This document shows positions 33,853-43,081 of a stretch of DNA of 64,000 nt, in pieces. Within the stretch, counting starts at the first letter, position 1. Each line of letters opens with the position of its first letter. This DNA is from an uncultured Clostridia bacterium. GTDB taxonomy: Bacteria; Bacillota; Clostridia; Christensenellales; Aristaeellaceae. The position numbers and the translations under genes were made by a program. The notes below the pieces were generated by a model that saw only the letters and a list, made by a program, of their open reading frames with translations, was not told where the DNA came from and did not search any database. The stretch spans positions 1 through 64,000 of the forward strand of contig CAMKNZ010000005.1 in NCBI GenBank assembly GCA_946414315.1. Direction: 5' to 3'.

Positions 33853-36800
33853 ATGACTTTTGATGAAAGCAGACTGAAGGATCCCGGTTTCTTTCGCGAG
33901 AACCGGCTTGATCCGCATTCCGACCATGCGGTGCAGCCCGCTTACCGCCTGTCCCTGAACGGCCTGTGGAAGTTTGCCCATGCCGTCAATCCGGGCCAGG
34001 TGATCCCCGGCTTTGAAGGGGCGGATTTCGACTGCCGCGGCTGGAAAGACATCCGCGTGCCTGCCCATATCCAGATGGAGGGATACGGCGCGCCGCAGTA
34101 TACCAATACCCAGTATCCCTGGGACGGGCTGGAGGAGCTGCGCCCGGGGGACCTGCCGAAGGATTTCAACCCTGTGGCCTGCTACGTGAAATATTTCCGC
34201 CTGCCGGAGGATATGCGGGGAAAGCGCCTCTTCATTTCCTTCCAGGGCGTGGAGAGCTGCGTGGCCCTGTGGCTGAACGGAACCTATATCGGCTTTTCCT
34301 CGGACAGTTTCACACCGCATGAGTTCGAGCTGACAGACGCCCTGCGGGACGGGGAGAACAAGCTGGCCTGCCGGGTGTACCGCTGGTGCGCCGGCAGCTG
34401 GCTGGAGGACCAGGATTTCCTGCGTTTCTCCGGCATCTTCCGGGACGTGTACCTTTATGCCGTGCCCGCCGCCCATGTGTGGGACCTGAAGGTGACCGCC
34501 GAACCGGATGAAACCTTAGCCAAAGGCGTCCTTTCCTGGCAGGTGAAGACGGAAACGCCGGAAGGCACGCGCCTTACGGTCCGCCTGAAGGAAGGAGCCA
34601 AAGTCCTCGCCGAGGCCGAAGGTACGGTCTCCGGCGTCCTGGAGACGTCCGGCGTGCTGAATGTGGACCGTCCGCGCCTCTGGTCTGCGGAGGATCCGTA
34701 TCTGTACGACCTGGAGGTCTGCCTGGCGGCTCCGGACGGCACGGAGGAGAAAGCCCTCCAGAAGGTCGGCTTCCGGAAAATCGAAATCAGGGACAGTGTG
34801 ATCCGGATCAACGGCGTTCGTGTGGTCTTCAAAGGCGTGAACCGCCACGACTTCTGCGGCGAGACCGGCCGGGCCGTGACGGAGGAGAAGATCCGCCGGG
34901 ACCTGCTCCTGATGAAGCGGAACAACATCAACGCCGTCCGTACCAGCCATTACCCGAACTCCAGCGCCCTCTACCGCCTCTGCGACGAACTGGGCCTGTA
35001 TGTGATCGACGAAAACAACATGGAAAGCCACGGCATGTGGGATATGGTCTGGCAGGGATACGTCGGCAAAGACCAGATGTTCCCCGGCGCGCAGACGGCC
35101 TGGCAGCCGCTGCTCCTGGACCGGATCCGCTCCGTGGTCGGCCGGGATCGGAATCACCCCTGCGTGATCATCTGGTCCTGCGGAAACGAGAGCCTGACCG
35201 GCCCGGTGATCCTGGCGATGAGCCGGGAGTTCAAACGCCTCGATCCCACCCGCCCCGTGCATTATGAGGGCGACCACCAGGTGGACTTCTTCGATCCCTC
35301 CCTGCGCCTGCGGGAGATCACCGATATCGAGACCGAGATGTATACGCCCGCGGACCGGGTGCGGGAATTCCTGAAGACCCATCGGGACAAGCCCTTCATC
35401 CTCTGCGAGTACACCCATTCCATGGGCAACTCCAACGGCGCCATGCACAAGTATACCGAGCTGGCATATGAAGAGGAGCTGTACCAGGGCGGGTTCATCT
35501 GGGATTTCATCGATCAGGCGGTGGTCGGCAAAGACCGCTTCGGGAAGGAATGCCTTGCCTATGGCGGCGATTGGGACGACCGGCCTACCGACGGCATCTT
35601 CTGCGGCAACGGCATTGTCTTCGCGGACGGCCGGGAGACCCCGAAACTGCAGGAAGTGAAGTATAACTACCAGCCCATCGTCGTCCGGCCGGACGAGGAA
35701 AAGATGGAAGTGGTCAACCGCCATATGTTCACCTCCACCGCGGCTTTCCGCTGCGTGGCGGTGCTGGAAAAAGACGGGAAGGAAATCGCCCGCCGGGAGA
35801 TCGAAACGGACGTGGCGCCGCTCTCTTCCGCGGTATATCCGCTGCCCTTCGAAAAGCAGGCGGAGCCGGGCGAGTACGCGGTGACCGTATCCTTCCTCCT
35901 GCGTGAGGATACCCCCTGGGCCAAAGCGGGCTATGAGACCGCCTTCGGCCAGGGCGTGTGGACCGTAAAGCAGGAGCATGTATGCCGGCGCCTGCACGGA
36001 GAACTCTTCTCCATGGTCAGCCCCTGGAACATCACCGTGCGCGGGGAGGACTTCAGCGTCCAGTTCGCCAAAGGCATCGGTGCCCTGACCTCCTACCGGG
36101 CCGGCGGCGTCGAATACCTGAAGACGCCGCTGCTGCCGAACTTCTGGCGCGCTCCGACCAACAATGACTGCGGCAACCGCATGCCCCAGCGGTACGCCCA
36201 GTGGAAGGCTGCGTCGCTCTACGCCATGGCCGGCTTCACCCAGGAGACCGGAAAAAAGAACGCCGCCGTGAAACCGGTAACGGAAGTGGACGGCAGCGTG
36301 TCCTTTACCGTGACCTATGACCTGCCGACAACGCCTGCCGCTGTCTGTGAGGTGACCTACCGGGTCCGCCCCTGCGGCCGGGTGGATGTGCGCCTGGCCA
36401 TGGATCCCGTAAAAGAACTGGGGGATATGCCGGAGTTCGGCATGATCACAAAGCTCAGCGCAGATTACGACCGGGTGCGCTTCTTCGGCCTCGGACCGCT
36501 GGAAAACTATATCGACCGCCGGGAAGGCGCCCGGCTTGGGATCTTTGATTACCGTGCCGCGGAAAACATGATGCCCTACCTGATGCCCCAGGAGTGCGGC
36601 AACCGCACCGGCGTCCGCTGGGCGGAGATCACAAACGCCAAGGGACAGGGCCTGAAGCTCTGGCTGAACGGCGGGGAGTTTTCCGCTCTGCCCTGGACGC
36701 CTCACGAGATCGAAAACGCGGCTCACGGCTACGAGCTGCCTCCGGTGAACTACACTGTCCTGAAAATGAGCGCGAGGCAGATGGGCGTCGGCGGGGACGA

Positions 36801-36885
36801 CAGCTGGGGTGCCCGCACCCACCCGGAATATCTGCTGGATGTGTCAAAGCCGCTGGCTTTTGAGTTCTCGTTCAGATATATTTGA
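33853..36885 (+). CDS. lacZ: Beta-galactosidase, GH2 family
   Basis: A 1010-residue enzyme that splits beta-galactosides such as lactose. The domains follow the LacZ order: sugar-binding (LSLNGLWKFAHAVNPGQ...ENRLDPHSDH), immunoglobulin-like, TIM barrel and a C-terminal beta-sandwich. The proton donor is Glu446 in IIWSCGNESLTG and the nucleophile Glu519 in FILCEYTHSMGNSNG. The length matches E. coli LacZ. There is no signal peptide, so it is cytoplasmic. ATG at 33853 is preferred over the TTG at 33847 because GAGGTG lies upstream. It carries no transporter beside it. Confidence 0.96.
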   Translation: MTFDESRLKDPGFFRENRLDPHSDHAVQPAYRLSLNGLWKFAHAVNPGQVIPGFEGADFDCRGWKDIRVPAHIQMEGYGAPQYTNTQYPWDGLEELRPGDLPKDFNPVACYVKYFRLPEDMRGKRLFISFQGVESCVALWLNGTYIGFSSDSFTPHEFELTDALRDGENKLACRVYRWCAGSWLEDQDFLRFSGIFRDVYLYAVPAAHVWDLKVTAEPDETLAKGVLSWQVKTETPEGTRLTVRLKEGAKVLAEAEGTVSGVLETSGVLNVDRPRLWSAEDPYLYDLEVCLAAPDGTEEKALQKVGFRKIEIRDSVIRINGVRVVFKGVNRHDFCGETGRAVTEEKIRRDLLLMKRNNINAVRTSHYPNSSALYRLCDELGLYVIDENNMESHGMWDMVWQGYVGKDQMFPGAQTAWQPLLLDRIRSVVGRDRNHPCVIIWSCGNESLTGPVILAMSREFKRLDPTRPVHYEGDHQVDFFDPSLRLREITDIETEMYTPADRVREFLKTHRDKPFILCEYTHSMGNSNGAMHKYTELAYEEELYQGGFIWDFIDQAVVGKDRFGKECLAYGGDWDDRPTDGIFCGNGIVFADGRETPKLQEVKYNYQPIVVRPDEEKMEVVNRHMFTSTAAFRCVAVLEKDGKEIARREIETDVAPLSSAVYPLPFEKQAEPGEYAVTVSFLLREDTPWAKAGYETAFGQGVWTVKQEHVCRRLHGELFSMVSPWNITVRGEDFSVQFAKGIGALTSYRAGGVEYLKTPLLPNFWRAPTNNDCGNRMPQRYAQWKAASLYAMAGFTQETGKKNAAVKPVTEVDGSVSFTVTYDLPTTPAAVCEVTYRVRPCGRVDVRLAMDPVKELGDMPEFGMITKLSADYDRVRFFGLGPLENYIDRREGARLGIFDYRAAENMMPYLMPQECGNRTGVRWAEITNAKGQGLKLWLNGGEFSALPWTPHEIENAAHGYELPPVNYTVLKMSARQMGVGGDDSWGARTHPEYLLDVSKPLAFEFSFRYI

Positions 36886-36906
36886 ATGCCGGATAAAAAC
36901 GAAAAA

Positions 36907-36936
36907 AAGGCGCGGTTTTTGCGAACCGCGCCTTAC
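36907..36936. terminator. Bidirectional terminator between lacZ and the next gene
   Basis: AAGGCGCGGTT (36907-36917) pairs with AACCGCGCCTT (36924-36934). Seven A (36902-36908) give a strong U run for the - strand gene ending at 36960, so it acts mainly for that gene and possibly also for lacZ. Confidence 0.85.
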
Positions 36937-36959
36937 GCTTTGCTATTGGACGAACCGGA

Positions 36960-37490
36960 TTATTCAGCCGCCTGGATAGAACCTGACATCAGGGCAATGA
37001 TCTCCTGGTAGGCTTCATCATTGGCCGGAGCAAAGGACAGGGTCAGCACAGTGTTGTCTGTATTGTTGTAGAAGGCGATGCAGCCGATTTTTTCGCCGTT
37101 CACTTCGAACTCGTAGCTCATAGCGGAAATGCCGTTTATGGCGACTTCTTCCATTTCAGTGGCGCCGGCTTTGAGCTGTTCAGCAACGAAATCAGAGAGT
37201 TCCAGGGTGCCAAGGGACTGGAGCATTGCGGAAACACGATAGTTGTTTTCGTCCTTCAGCAGGAAGAAATTGCCCTGGGCAATCTGTTCTTCAGTGAGTT
37301 CGACCGCGGCGAAGGAATTCGGGACATACATGATCAGACCGGTATCAGCGATCGCCTGGAAGGAACCTTCGTGAAGAGCACTGATGGCTTCAACATCTCC
37401 CCAGGAAATTTCTTTGGTTCCTTCTTCCGCAACAGCGCAGCAGGAACCGAGCAGGCACAGGGCCAGCATCAGGGCAAACAGTTTCTTCAT
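36960..37490 (-). CDS. Secreted protein of unknown function, possible lipoprotein
   Basis: A 176-residue exported protein. The signal peptide (MKKLFALMLALCLLGSCC) ends in LGSC, which fits a lipobox, so it may be lipid-anchored on the outside; cleavage after AVAE is also possible. The mature part is small and mixed: AQGNFFLLKDENNYRVSAML, AINGISAMSYEFEVNGEKIGC, VLTLSFAPANDEAYQEI. The pattern resembles small surface proteins that bind a lipid or hydrophobic ligand, but no family was recognised. A promoter lies at 37568-37595 on the - strand. Confidence 0.72.
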   Translation of the reverse strand: MKKLFALMLALCLLGSCCAVAEEGTKEISWGDVEAISALHEGSFQAIADTGLIMYVPNSFAAVELTEEQIAQGNFFLLKDENNYRVSAMLQSLGTLELSDFVAEQLKAGATEMEEVAINGISAMSYEFEVNGEKIGCIAFYNNTDNTVLTLSFAPANDEAYQEIIALMSGSIQAAE

Positions 37491-37567
37491 GGTTTCTACC
37501 TCTTCTTCTTCCGGGACTTTTCCCGGTTTTTTCAGCCTGCCGTCTTATGACAAAACAAACCTTTGCT

Positions 37568-37595
37568 ATTATACAGAAAATGCCGCTGATTGCAA
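37568..37595 (-). promoter_or_regulatory. Promoter of the small secreted protein gene
   Basis: On the - strand TTGCAA (37595-37590) and TATAAT (37573-37568), 16 bp apart, upstream of the gene starting at 37490. The gap from it to the next + promoter (37636) holds no gene. Confidence 0.7.
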
Positions 37596-37635
37596 GGGGA
37601 AAGGACAGAAAAAGCGGTTTTCCCTGATCTTTTTG

Positions 37636-37663
37636 TTGACCGGATTCGGATCATCTGTATAAT
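37636..37663 (+). promoter_or_regulatory. Promoter of the clostripain-like gene
   Basis: TTGACC (37636-37641) and TATAAT (37658-37663), spacer 16 bp, 41 bases before the start codon. Confidence 0.75.
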
Positions 37664-37704
37664 TATGTCCGGCACCATACTGCATCTGAAAGGGCTGTCG
37701 GAAT

Positions 37705-39663
37705 ATGAAGAAGATCATCTGTGCGCTGGCGGTTATGCTGGCGCTGTGCCTGGGCTGCGCGCTGGCCGCGGCGGAAACGACCACCCTGCTGGTTTATATG
37801 TGCGGCACCGACCTGCAGGAAGACGCTTGCCAGGACCTGATCGAGATGGCGAACGCCGATCCCTCCGACGATATGAATATCGTCGTGCTGGCCGGCGGCG
37901 CCAAGGAATGGTCCCTGGATCTTCTGAAGGGGAATACCCGGAACCTGGTCTCCTTCCAGAGCGAAGCGGACGAGCCGGAAGACTGGGGACGCAAGTCCAT
38001 GGGCAGCCCGGAAAGCCTGAAGGAGTTCCTGGAGTACGGCCTGAAAGAGTATCCCGCCGACCGGATGATCGTGATCCTGTGGAACCATGGCGCGGGCTCC
38101 GAAGGCGGCGTCTGCTTTGATGAAACCGCCAACGACGACGGCCTGACCGTTGTGGAGATCAACAAGGTGCTGGGCAGCCTGAACGTGCCGGACTGGCATA
38201 TCGACATCTTCGGCTGCGACGCTTGTATGATGGGCACCTATGAGATGGCCGCGATGCTGTCCCATTACAATATCGACTACTATGTCGCCAGCGAGGAACT
38301 GGAACCTGGCACCGGCTGGTACTATACCGGCTGGCTGGAAGACCTCAAAAACGACCCCTCCATTTCGGATGAGGACCTGTGCGGCAGCATCATTGAAAAC
38401 TATATGGAAGCCGGCCTGGCGAACACGCCGGACGATTACCTGACCCTCAGCGCCGTGAAACTGTCCGAGGTCAGCGCGCTGGAAAAGAGCATGGAAGAAT
38501 TTGCTTCCGTCATGTCCGGCCAGCTTGAGGGCGGCAACCTGTCCGCCGTACGCCGCGGCCGCAGCCGGATGTATACCTTCGGCTCCTTCGACGACGGCAG
38601 CTGGGACATGGTGGACCTGGGCGCCGTGCTGGACGCCTATTCCCAGTTCGACTCCGCCACCGCCACTGAGGCGAAGCGCTGCCTGTCCAAAGCCGTGATC
38701 CTGAGCAAACAGACGGACAACCTGGATACCGTCTGCGGCATGTCAATCCTCCTGCCCCAGGACACCGCCGAATCCTTTGACGAGTACGAAGCCGGGTTCG
38801 CCCTGACTGACGTGATCCCGAACTGGGTCTCCTTCGTCAGCGACTATGTGGACCAGCTCACCGGCGGCAGCTACAGCTGCAGCGTCACCGGCACCTGCCA
38901 GTTCAATTCCGACTATGAGTGGGATGAGGAAGAATATTTCGTGCCGTTCTCCTGGTACGACGGCTGTCTCTTCTGGGATGACGAGGAGGAGTGCTACGGC
39001 AATGAGATCGAGGTCGAAGCATATTCCCTCGCGGATGACGACGAAGGATTCACCGTCCAGCTTTCCCAGGAGGACCTGGCGAACCTGGATTATGTGGAAG
39101 GCATGCTCATGATGGACCTGAGCGAAAACGATGACGAGATCTGTTATGTGGACTTCGGCACCATGCAGAACAACCTGATCGACTGGAAGACCGGTACTGT
39201 GGTCAGCCTGTATGACGGCACCTGGCCTGTCTTCGGCGGGCAGCCCGTGCCGCTGTATGACCAGTCCGTGAACGAGAACAGCCGCCGGAGCCTGATCCCG
39301 GTGAAGCTGAACGGCGAGTATACCTACCTGGTGGTTGTCTTCCCGGCAGGCGGCACCGAAGGCCGGATCATCGGCGCCAACGCCGGTTACGACGCCAACG
39401 GCCTGCCGATCCGCAACGTGACGAAGCTGCAGCCCGGCGACAAGATCGTGCCGGTCTACACCATGTATTATGAAGAGGAAGGCAAGGAAGACCTCCAGGA
39501 GACGGAATACCTGGGCAGCGAGATCACCTGGCAGGACGGCATGACCGTCACCTATGAGGACCTGTCGGATGAGGACGATCCGGTCCAGATGATGTTCTGC
39601 TTCGATATTTACGATATCTTCGGAGAGGATACCCTGAGCGATATCATTGCCTTTGAACTGTGA
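37705..39663 (+). CDS. Secreted clostripain-family cysteine peptidase (C11)
   Basis: A 652-residue exported protease-like protein. Signal peptide: 1-22. Residues ~25-370 match family C11: TTLLVYMCGTDLQE, catalytic His128 in ILWNHGAGSEGG, and Cys174 in IFGCDACMMGTYEMA, followed by VASEELEPGTGW. Clostripain cuts after Arg or Lys. Residues ~390-652 are an acidic beta-rich tail of unknown role (EWDEEEYFVPFSWYDG). The protein could process other exported proteins or degrade peptides. It has its own promoter and a hairpin terminator after it. Confidence 0.92.
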   Translation: MKKIICALAVMLALCLGCALAAAETTTLLVYMCGTDLQEDACQDLIEMANADPSDDMNIVVLAGGAKEWSLDLLKGNTRNLVSFQSEADEPEDWGRKSMGSPESLKEFLEYGLKEYPADRMIVILWNHGAGSEGGVCFDETANDDGLTVVEINKVLGSLNVPDWHIDIFGCDACMMGTYEMAAMLSHYNIDYYVASEELEPGTGWYYTGWLEDLKNDPSISDEDLCGSIIENYMEAGLANTPDDYLTLSAVKLSEVSALEKSMEEFASVMSGQLEGGNLSAVRRGRSRMYTFGSFDDGSWDMVDLGAVLDAYSQFDSATATEAKRCLSKAVILSKQTDNLDTVCGMSILLPQDTAESFDEYEAGFALTDVIPNWVSFVSDYVDQLTGGSYSCSVTGTCQFNSDYEWDEEEYFVPFSWYDGCLFWDDEEECYGNEIEVEAYSLADDDEGFTVQLSQEDLANLDYVEGMLMMDLSENDDEICYVDFGTMQNNLIDWKTGTVVSLYDGTWPVFGGQPVPLYDQSVNENSRRSLIPVKLNGEYTYLVVVFPAGGTEGRIIGANAGYDANGLPIRNVTKLQPGDKIVPVYTMYYEEEGKEDLQETEYLGSEITWQDGMTVTYEDLSDEDDPVQMMFCFDIYDIFGEDTLSDIIAFEL

Positions 39664-39717
39664 TCACATGAGGAAGCACACGCGCTTCAGCGCGTAAGGT
39701 GCATTCTGAAAACCCGG

Positions 39718-39748
39718 GACCGGCCGACTTTTCAGTCGGCTGGTCTTT
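39718..39748 (+). terminator. Terminator after the clostripain-like gene
   Basis: GACCGGCCGACT (39718-39729) pairs with AGTCGGCTGGTC (39734-39745), followed by TTT. A small CGCGCTTCAGCGCG hairpin lies just upstream at 39681-39694. Confidence 0.7.
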
Positions 39749-39815
39749 CGCTTTTCAATCCGGTCATTTTATAGTAATATATGGAAAACAAGAAAAACAG
39801 AAAGACCGTGATCAA

Positions 39816-41252
39816 ATGATTTCGCTGTTATTGTCCCTGGCTGTTCTGCTGGTCGGCTATCTGGTCTATGGACGCCTGACAGAAAAAGTCTTCGCCCCGG
39901 ACGACCGTCAGACCCCGGCTATCGCCGTGAACGACGGCGTGGACTGCGTGCCGATGAAGCCCTGGAAGGCCTATCTGGTCCAGTTGCTGAACATCGCGGG
40001 CACCGGACCGATTTTCGGGCCGCTGATGGGGGCGGTTTTCGGCCCGGTGGTCTTTCTGTGGATCGTGCTCGGATCGATCCTTGGCGGCGCGGTGCACGAC
40101 TATATGAGCGGCATGATCTCCAGCCGCTATGGCGGCAGTTCCATCGCGGAACTGTCCGGCGTGGTCCTGGGCAAAGCCGTCAGATGGATCATGCGCGTGT
40201 TTTCCGTGGTCCTGCTGGTGCTGTGCGGCGTCGTGTTCGTGACGAGCCCGGCGGGGCTGCTGGACAAACTGACACCGGACTGGATGAACGGCACATTCTG
40301 GGCAGTTTTGATCCTGGCTTATTATCTGCTGGCGACCCTGCTGCCGATTGACAAGGTGATCGGCAAACTTTATCCGGTTTTCGGTGTGCTGCTGGTCACC
40401 ATGGCCGCGGCTGTCATCGGCGGGATCATCTTCTCCGGCGGAAGGTTCACCATCCCCGAGATTTCCCTCGCCAACCTCCATCCGGAAGGAACGCCCGTCT
40501 GGCCGTATATGTTCATCACAGTGGCCTGCGGCGCCATCTCCGGATTCCACGCGACCCAGTCGCCCATGATCTCCAAGTGCATCACCAGCGAAAAGCAGGG
40601 ACGGAGGATCTTCTACGGCGCCATGATCGGCGAGTCGGTCATCGCCCTGGTCTGGGCGGCTGCCGGTGTAGCCTTTTACGGGGCCACGCAACTGCTGAAC
40701 GACGCCCTGAAGGCCGGCGCCTCCAACGTGGTTTATGATATTTCCACAGGCGTGCTCGGCACATTCGGCGGCATCCTGGCAATTGTGGGCGTCATCGTCT
40801 GCCCGATTACCTCCGGCGATACCGCCTTCCGCAGCGCCCGGCTGATCCTGGCGGAAACCTTCAAGCTGGACCAGAAACCGATTCGAAACCGCCTGCTGAT
40901 CACGGTTCCCCTGCTGGTGATCGGCGGACTGCTCACCTGGTTCGCGGTCACCAACAACAACGGTTTCCAGATCGTCTGGCGTTACTTCTCCTGGTCCAAC
41001 CAGACCCTGGCCATGATCTCCCTGTGGATGGCCACGGCGTATCTGGTGAGGTTCGGAAAGAAGAAATACGGCTCCCTCCTCACGGCGATGCCGGCAGCTT
41101 TTATGTCAGCCGTGAGCCTGACCTATATCCTCATGGCGAACGAAGGCTTCGGCCTGTCTTCCTCGGTTGCCTATCCCGCGGGGATCGTGTTCGCCGCGGC
41201 GCTGTTCGGCGTGTATGTGTATATGTGGCGTAAACCGGCGCTGCGGAAATAA
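39816..41252 (+). CDS. cstA: Carbon starvation protein A family transporter
   Basis: A 478-residue polytopic membrane protein of the CstA family, known as peptide or pyruvate transporters. Typical parts: LVGYLVYGRLTEKVF, AVNDGVDCVPMKPWKAYLVQ, NIAGTGPIFGPLMGAVFGP, SGMISSRYGGSSIAELSG, GFHATQSPMISKC, and ITSGDTAFRSARLILAE. It is the short form of the family. The ATG at 39816 is chosen by homology to the usual N terminus; the ribosome site is weak. Terminators lie on both sides, so it is a single-gene unit. Confidence 0.93.
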   Translation: MISLLLSLAVLLVGYLVYGRLTEKVFAPDDRQTPAIAVNDGVDCVPMKPWKAYLVQLLNIAGTGPIFGPLMGAVFGPVVFLWIVLGSILGGAVHDYMSGMISSRYGGSSIAELSGVVLGKAVRWIMRVFSVVLLVLCGVVFVTSPAGLLDKLTPDWMNGTFWAVLILAYYLLATLLPIDKVIGKLYPVFGVLLVTMAAAVIGGIIFSGGRFTIPEISLANLHPEGTPVWPYMFITVACGAISGFHATQSPMISKCITSEKQGRRIFYGAMIGESVIALVWAAAGVAFYGATQLLNDALKAGASNVVYDISTGVLGTFGGILAIVGVIVCPITSGDTAFRSARLILAETFKLDQKPIRNRLLITVPLLVIGGLLTWFAVTNNNGFQIVWRYFSWSNQTLAMISLWMATAYLVRFGKKKYGSLLTAMPAAFMSAVSLTYILMANEGFGLSSSVAYPAGIVFAAALFGVYVYMWRKPALRK

Positions 41253-41265
41253 CCGGAAAGAAAAC

Positions 41266-41301
41266 AAGACCGGCCTGTCGCTCCGACAGGCCGGTCTTTT
41301 A
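41266..41301. terminator. Bidirectional terminator after cstA
   Basis: AAGACCGGCCTGTCG (41266-41280) pairs with CGACAGGCCGGTCTT (41284-41298), followed by TT; an A-run on the other side lets it stop the - strand ABC operon that ends at 41312. Confidence 0.9.
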
Positions 41302-41311
41302 TACGCGCTGT

Positions 41312-43081
41312 TTATTCAAACTGCGCCGCGTAGAGCTGGTGGTAAAACCCCTTCCGATCCATCAGCTCCCGGTGGGTGCCCTGCTCGACCACGTCGCCGT
41401 CCCGCAGCACCAGGATCCGGTCCGCGTTCTCGATCGTGCTCAGCCGGTGGGCGATGACGAAGCAGGTCTTCTGTTTCATCAGCTCCCGCATCGCTTTCTG
41501 GATCTCCCGCTCCGTGGAGGTGTCCACGTTGGAAGTCGCCTCGTCCAGGATCAGCATCGGCGCGTCATAGAGCATGGCCCGGGCGATGGTCAGCAGCTGC
41601 TTCTGGCCCTTGGAGATGTTGCCGCCGTCCTCGCTGATCACCGTGTCGTAGCCCAGGGGCAGGCGCATGATGAAGGGATGGATCCGGGCGGCCTTCGCGG
41701 AGGCGACGACCTCTTCCATCGTCGCGTCCGCCTTGCCGTAGGCGATGTTCTCGAAGATCGTGCCCTGGAACACCCAGGTATCCTGCAGCACCATTGCGTA
41801 GGAGCTGCGGACGCTGCGGCGGACCGCGGTGCGGATCTCGTGCCCGTCGATGCGGATCACGCCGCTGTCCGGGTCGTAGAAGCGCATCAGCAGGTTAATG
41901 ATCGTCGTTTTGCCCGCGCCGGTGGGACCGACGATGGCGGTCAGCTCCCCGGCCGGGGCTTCCAGGTTCAGGTCGTGCAGGATCGTCTTTTCCGGATCGT
42001 AGCCGAAAGCCACATGCTCGGCGGTGACGTCGCCCCGCACGTTCTCCAGCAGGTACGCGCCCGGTGCGTCCGCGCTTTCCTCCTCCTCGTCCAGCAGGGT
42101 GAATACCCGCTCGGAGGCGGCCAGGGCGGAGAACAGCTCGTTGAACACTTCCGCCACGGCGTTGATGGGTCCGGCGAACTTCCGGCTGTACAGCACGAAG
42201 GAGGAGATCCGTCCCAGGTCGATCTGTCCGTTCAGGAACAGCACGCCGCCCAGCAGGGCGATCAGGCTCAGGCCCAGGTTGTTGATCGCGGTCATCGTCG
42301 GGCCGATGGTGACGCCGTAGTGCTCCGCGTCGGAGAAGGCGTCGGCCGCGTCTTTGTTGATGCCGTCAAACCGTTCGTCCACCCGGTTTTCATAGGCGTA
42401 GGCCAGGATCGTCTTCTGGCCGGAGAGCATCTCCTCCACAAACCCGTTCATCACGCCGTAGCTCTTTGACCGCTTCGCGTAGCGGGGCTGGGTTTTTTTC
42501 CGCATGTTCACCGTGTAGATGATGGATACCGGCACCGTAACCAGCGTCAGCGCGGAGAGGGGCAGGGAGATGGAGACCATCATCACCAGCGATCCCACCA
42601 CCGTCACCAGGCTGGAGAGGATCTGCACGATATCCGTTGCCATGCAGGTGGAGATCACGTCGATGTCGTAGCTGACCCGGCTGATGATATCCCCGGCCTG
42701 GTGCCGGTCGAAATAGCCCACGGGCAGCCGCATCAGCTTGTCGAACACGTCCTGCCGCATCCGGCGGGCTACCCGCTTGCTGACCACGGTCATGATCAGG
42801 CTGATGCCGAAGCCCAGCAGCGCACTGCCCAGGTAGCACAGGAGCATCAGTCCGGCGTAGTGTTTCACTGCGTCAAAGTTGACCTTGCCTGCGCCGGCGG
42901 CTGCTTCCCGGATCGCGGATCCGGCGAGGCTCGGCCCCCACAGGTTCAGCAGGTTGCTGCACAGGCTCAGCACGGCAACCGCGGCGATCACGTATTTCCA
43001 CGGTCCCAGGTATTTCAGGATCCGGCGCAGCGCGCCCCGGGTGTCCTTCGGTTTTTTCATTACGGTATCACGGCGCGCCAT
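41312..43081 (-). CDS. ABC exporter subunit with consensus ATP site
   Basis: A 589-residue half transporter: six membrane segments (~30-330) then an ATPase. Walker A GPTGAGKTTI, Walker B MLILDEATSNVDT with the catalytic Glu, and H-loop FVIAHRLSTI are intact, but the signature is ISKGQKQL instead of LSGGQ. It starts in the stop of the partner gene (TGATG, 1-base overlap), so the two form a heterodimer. Its Walker motifs would pair with the partner's good FSGGQ signature. Multidrug and peptide exporters have this layout. The substrate is unknown; position beside the SCIFF genes is notable. Confidence 0.93.
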   Translation of the reverse strand: MARRDTVMKKPKDTRGALRRILKYLGPWKYVIAAVAVLSLCSNLLNLWGPSLAGSAIREAAAGAGKVNFDAVKHYAGLMLLCYLGSALLGFGISLIMTVVSKRVARRMRQDVFDKLMRLPVGYFDRHQAGDIISRVSYDIDVISTCMATDIVQILSSLVTVVGSLVMMVSISLPLSALTLVTVPVSIIYTVNMRKKTQPRYAKRSKSYGVMNGFVEEMLSGQKTILAYAYENRVDERFDGINKDAADAFSDAEHYGVTIGPTMTAINNLGLSLIALLGGVLFLNGQIDLGRISSFVLYSRKFAGPINAVAEVFNELFSALAASERVFTLLDEEEESADAPGAYLLENVRGDVTAEHVAFGYDPEKTILHDLNLEAPAGELTAIVGPTGAGKTTIINLLMRFYDPDSGVIRIDGHEIRTAVRRSVRSSYAMVLQDTWVFQGTIFENIAYGKADATMEEVVASAKAARIHPFIMRLPLGYDTVISEDGGNISKGQKQLLTIARAMLYDAPMLILDEATSNVDTSTEREIQKAMRELMKQKTCFVIAHRLSTIENADRILVLRDGDVVEQGTHRELMDRKGFYHQLYAAQFE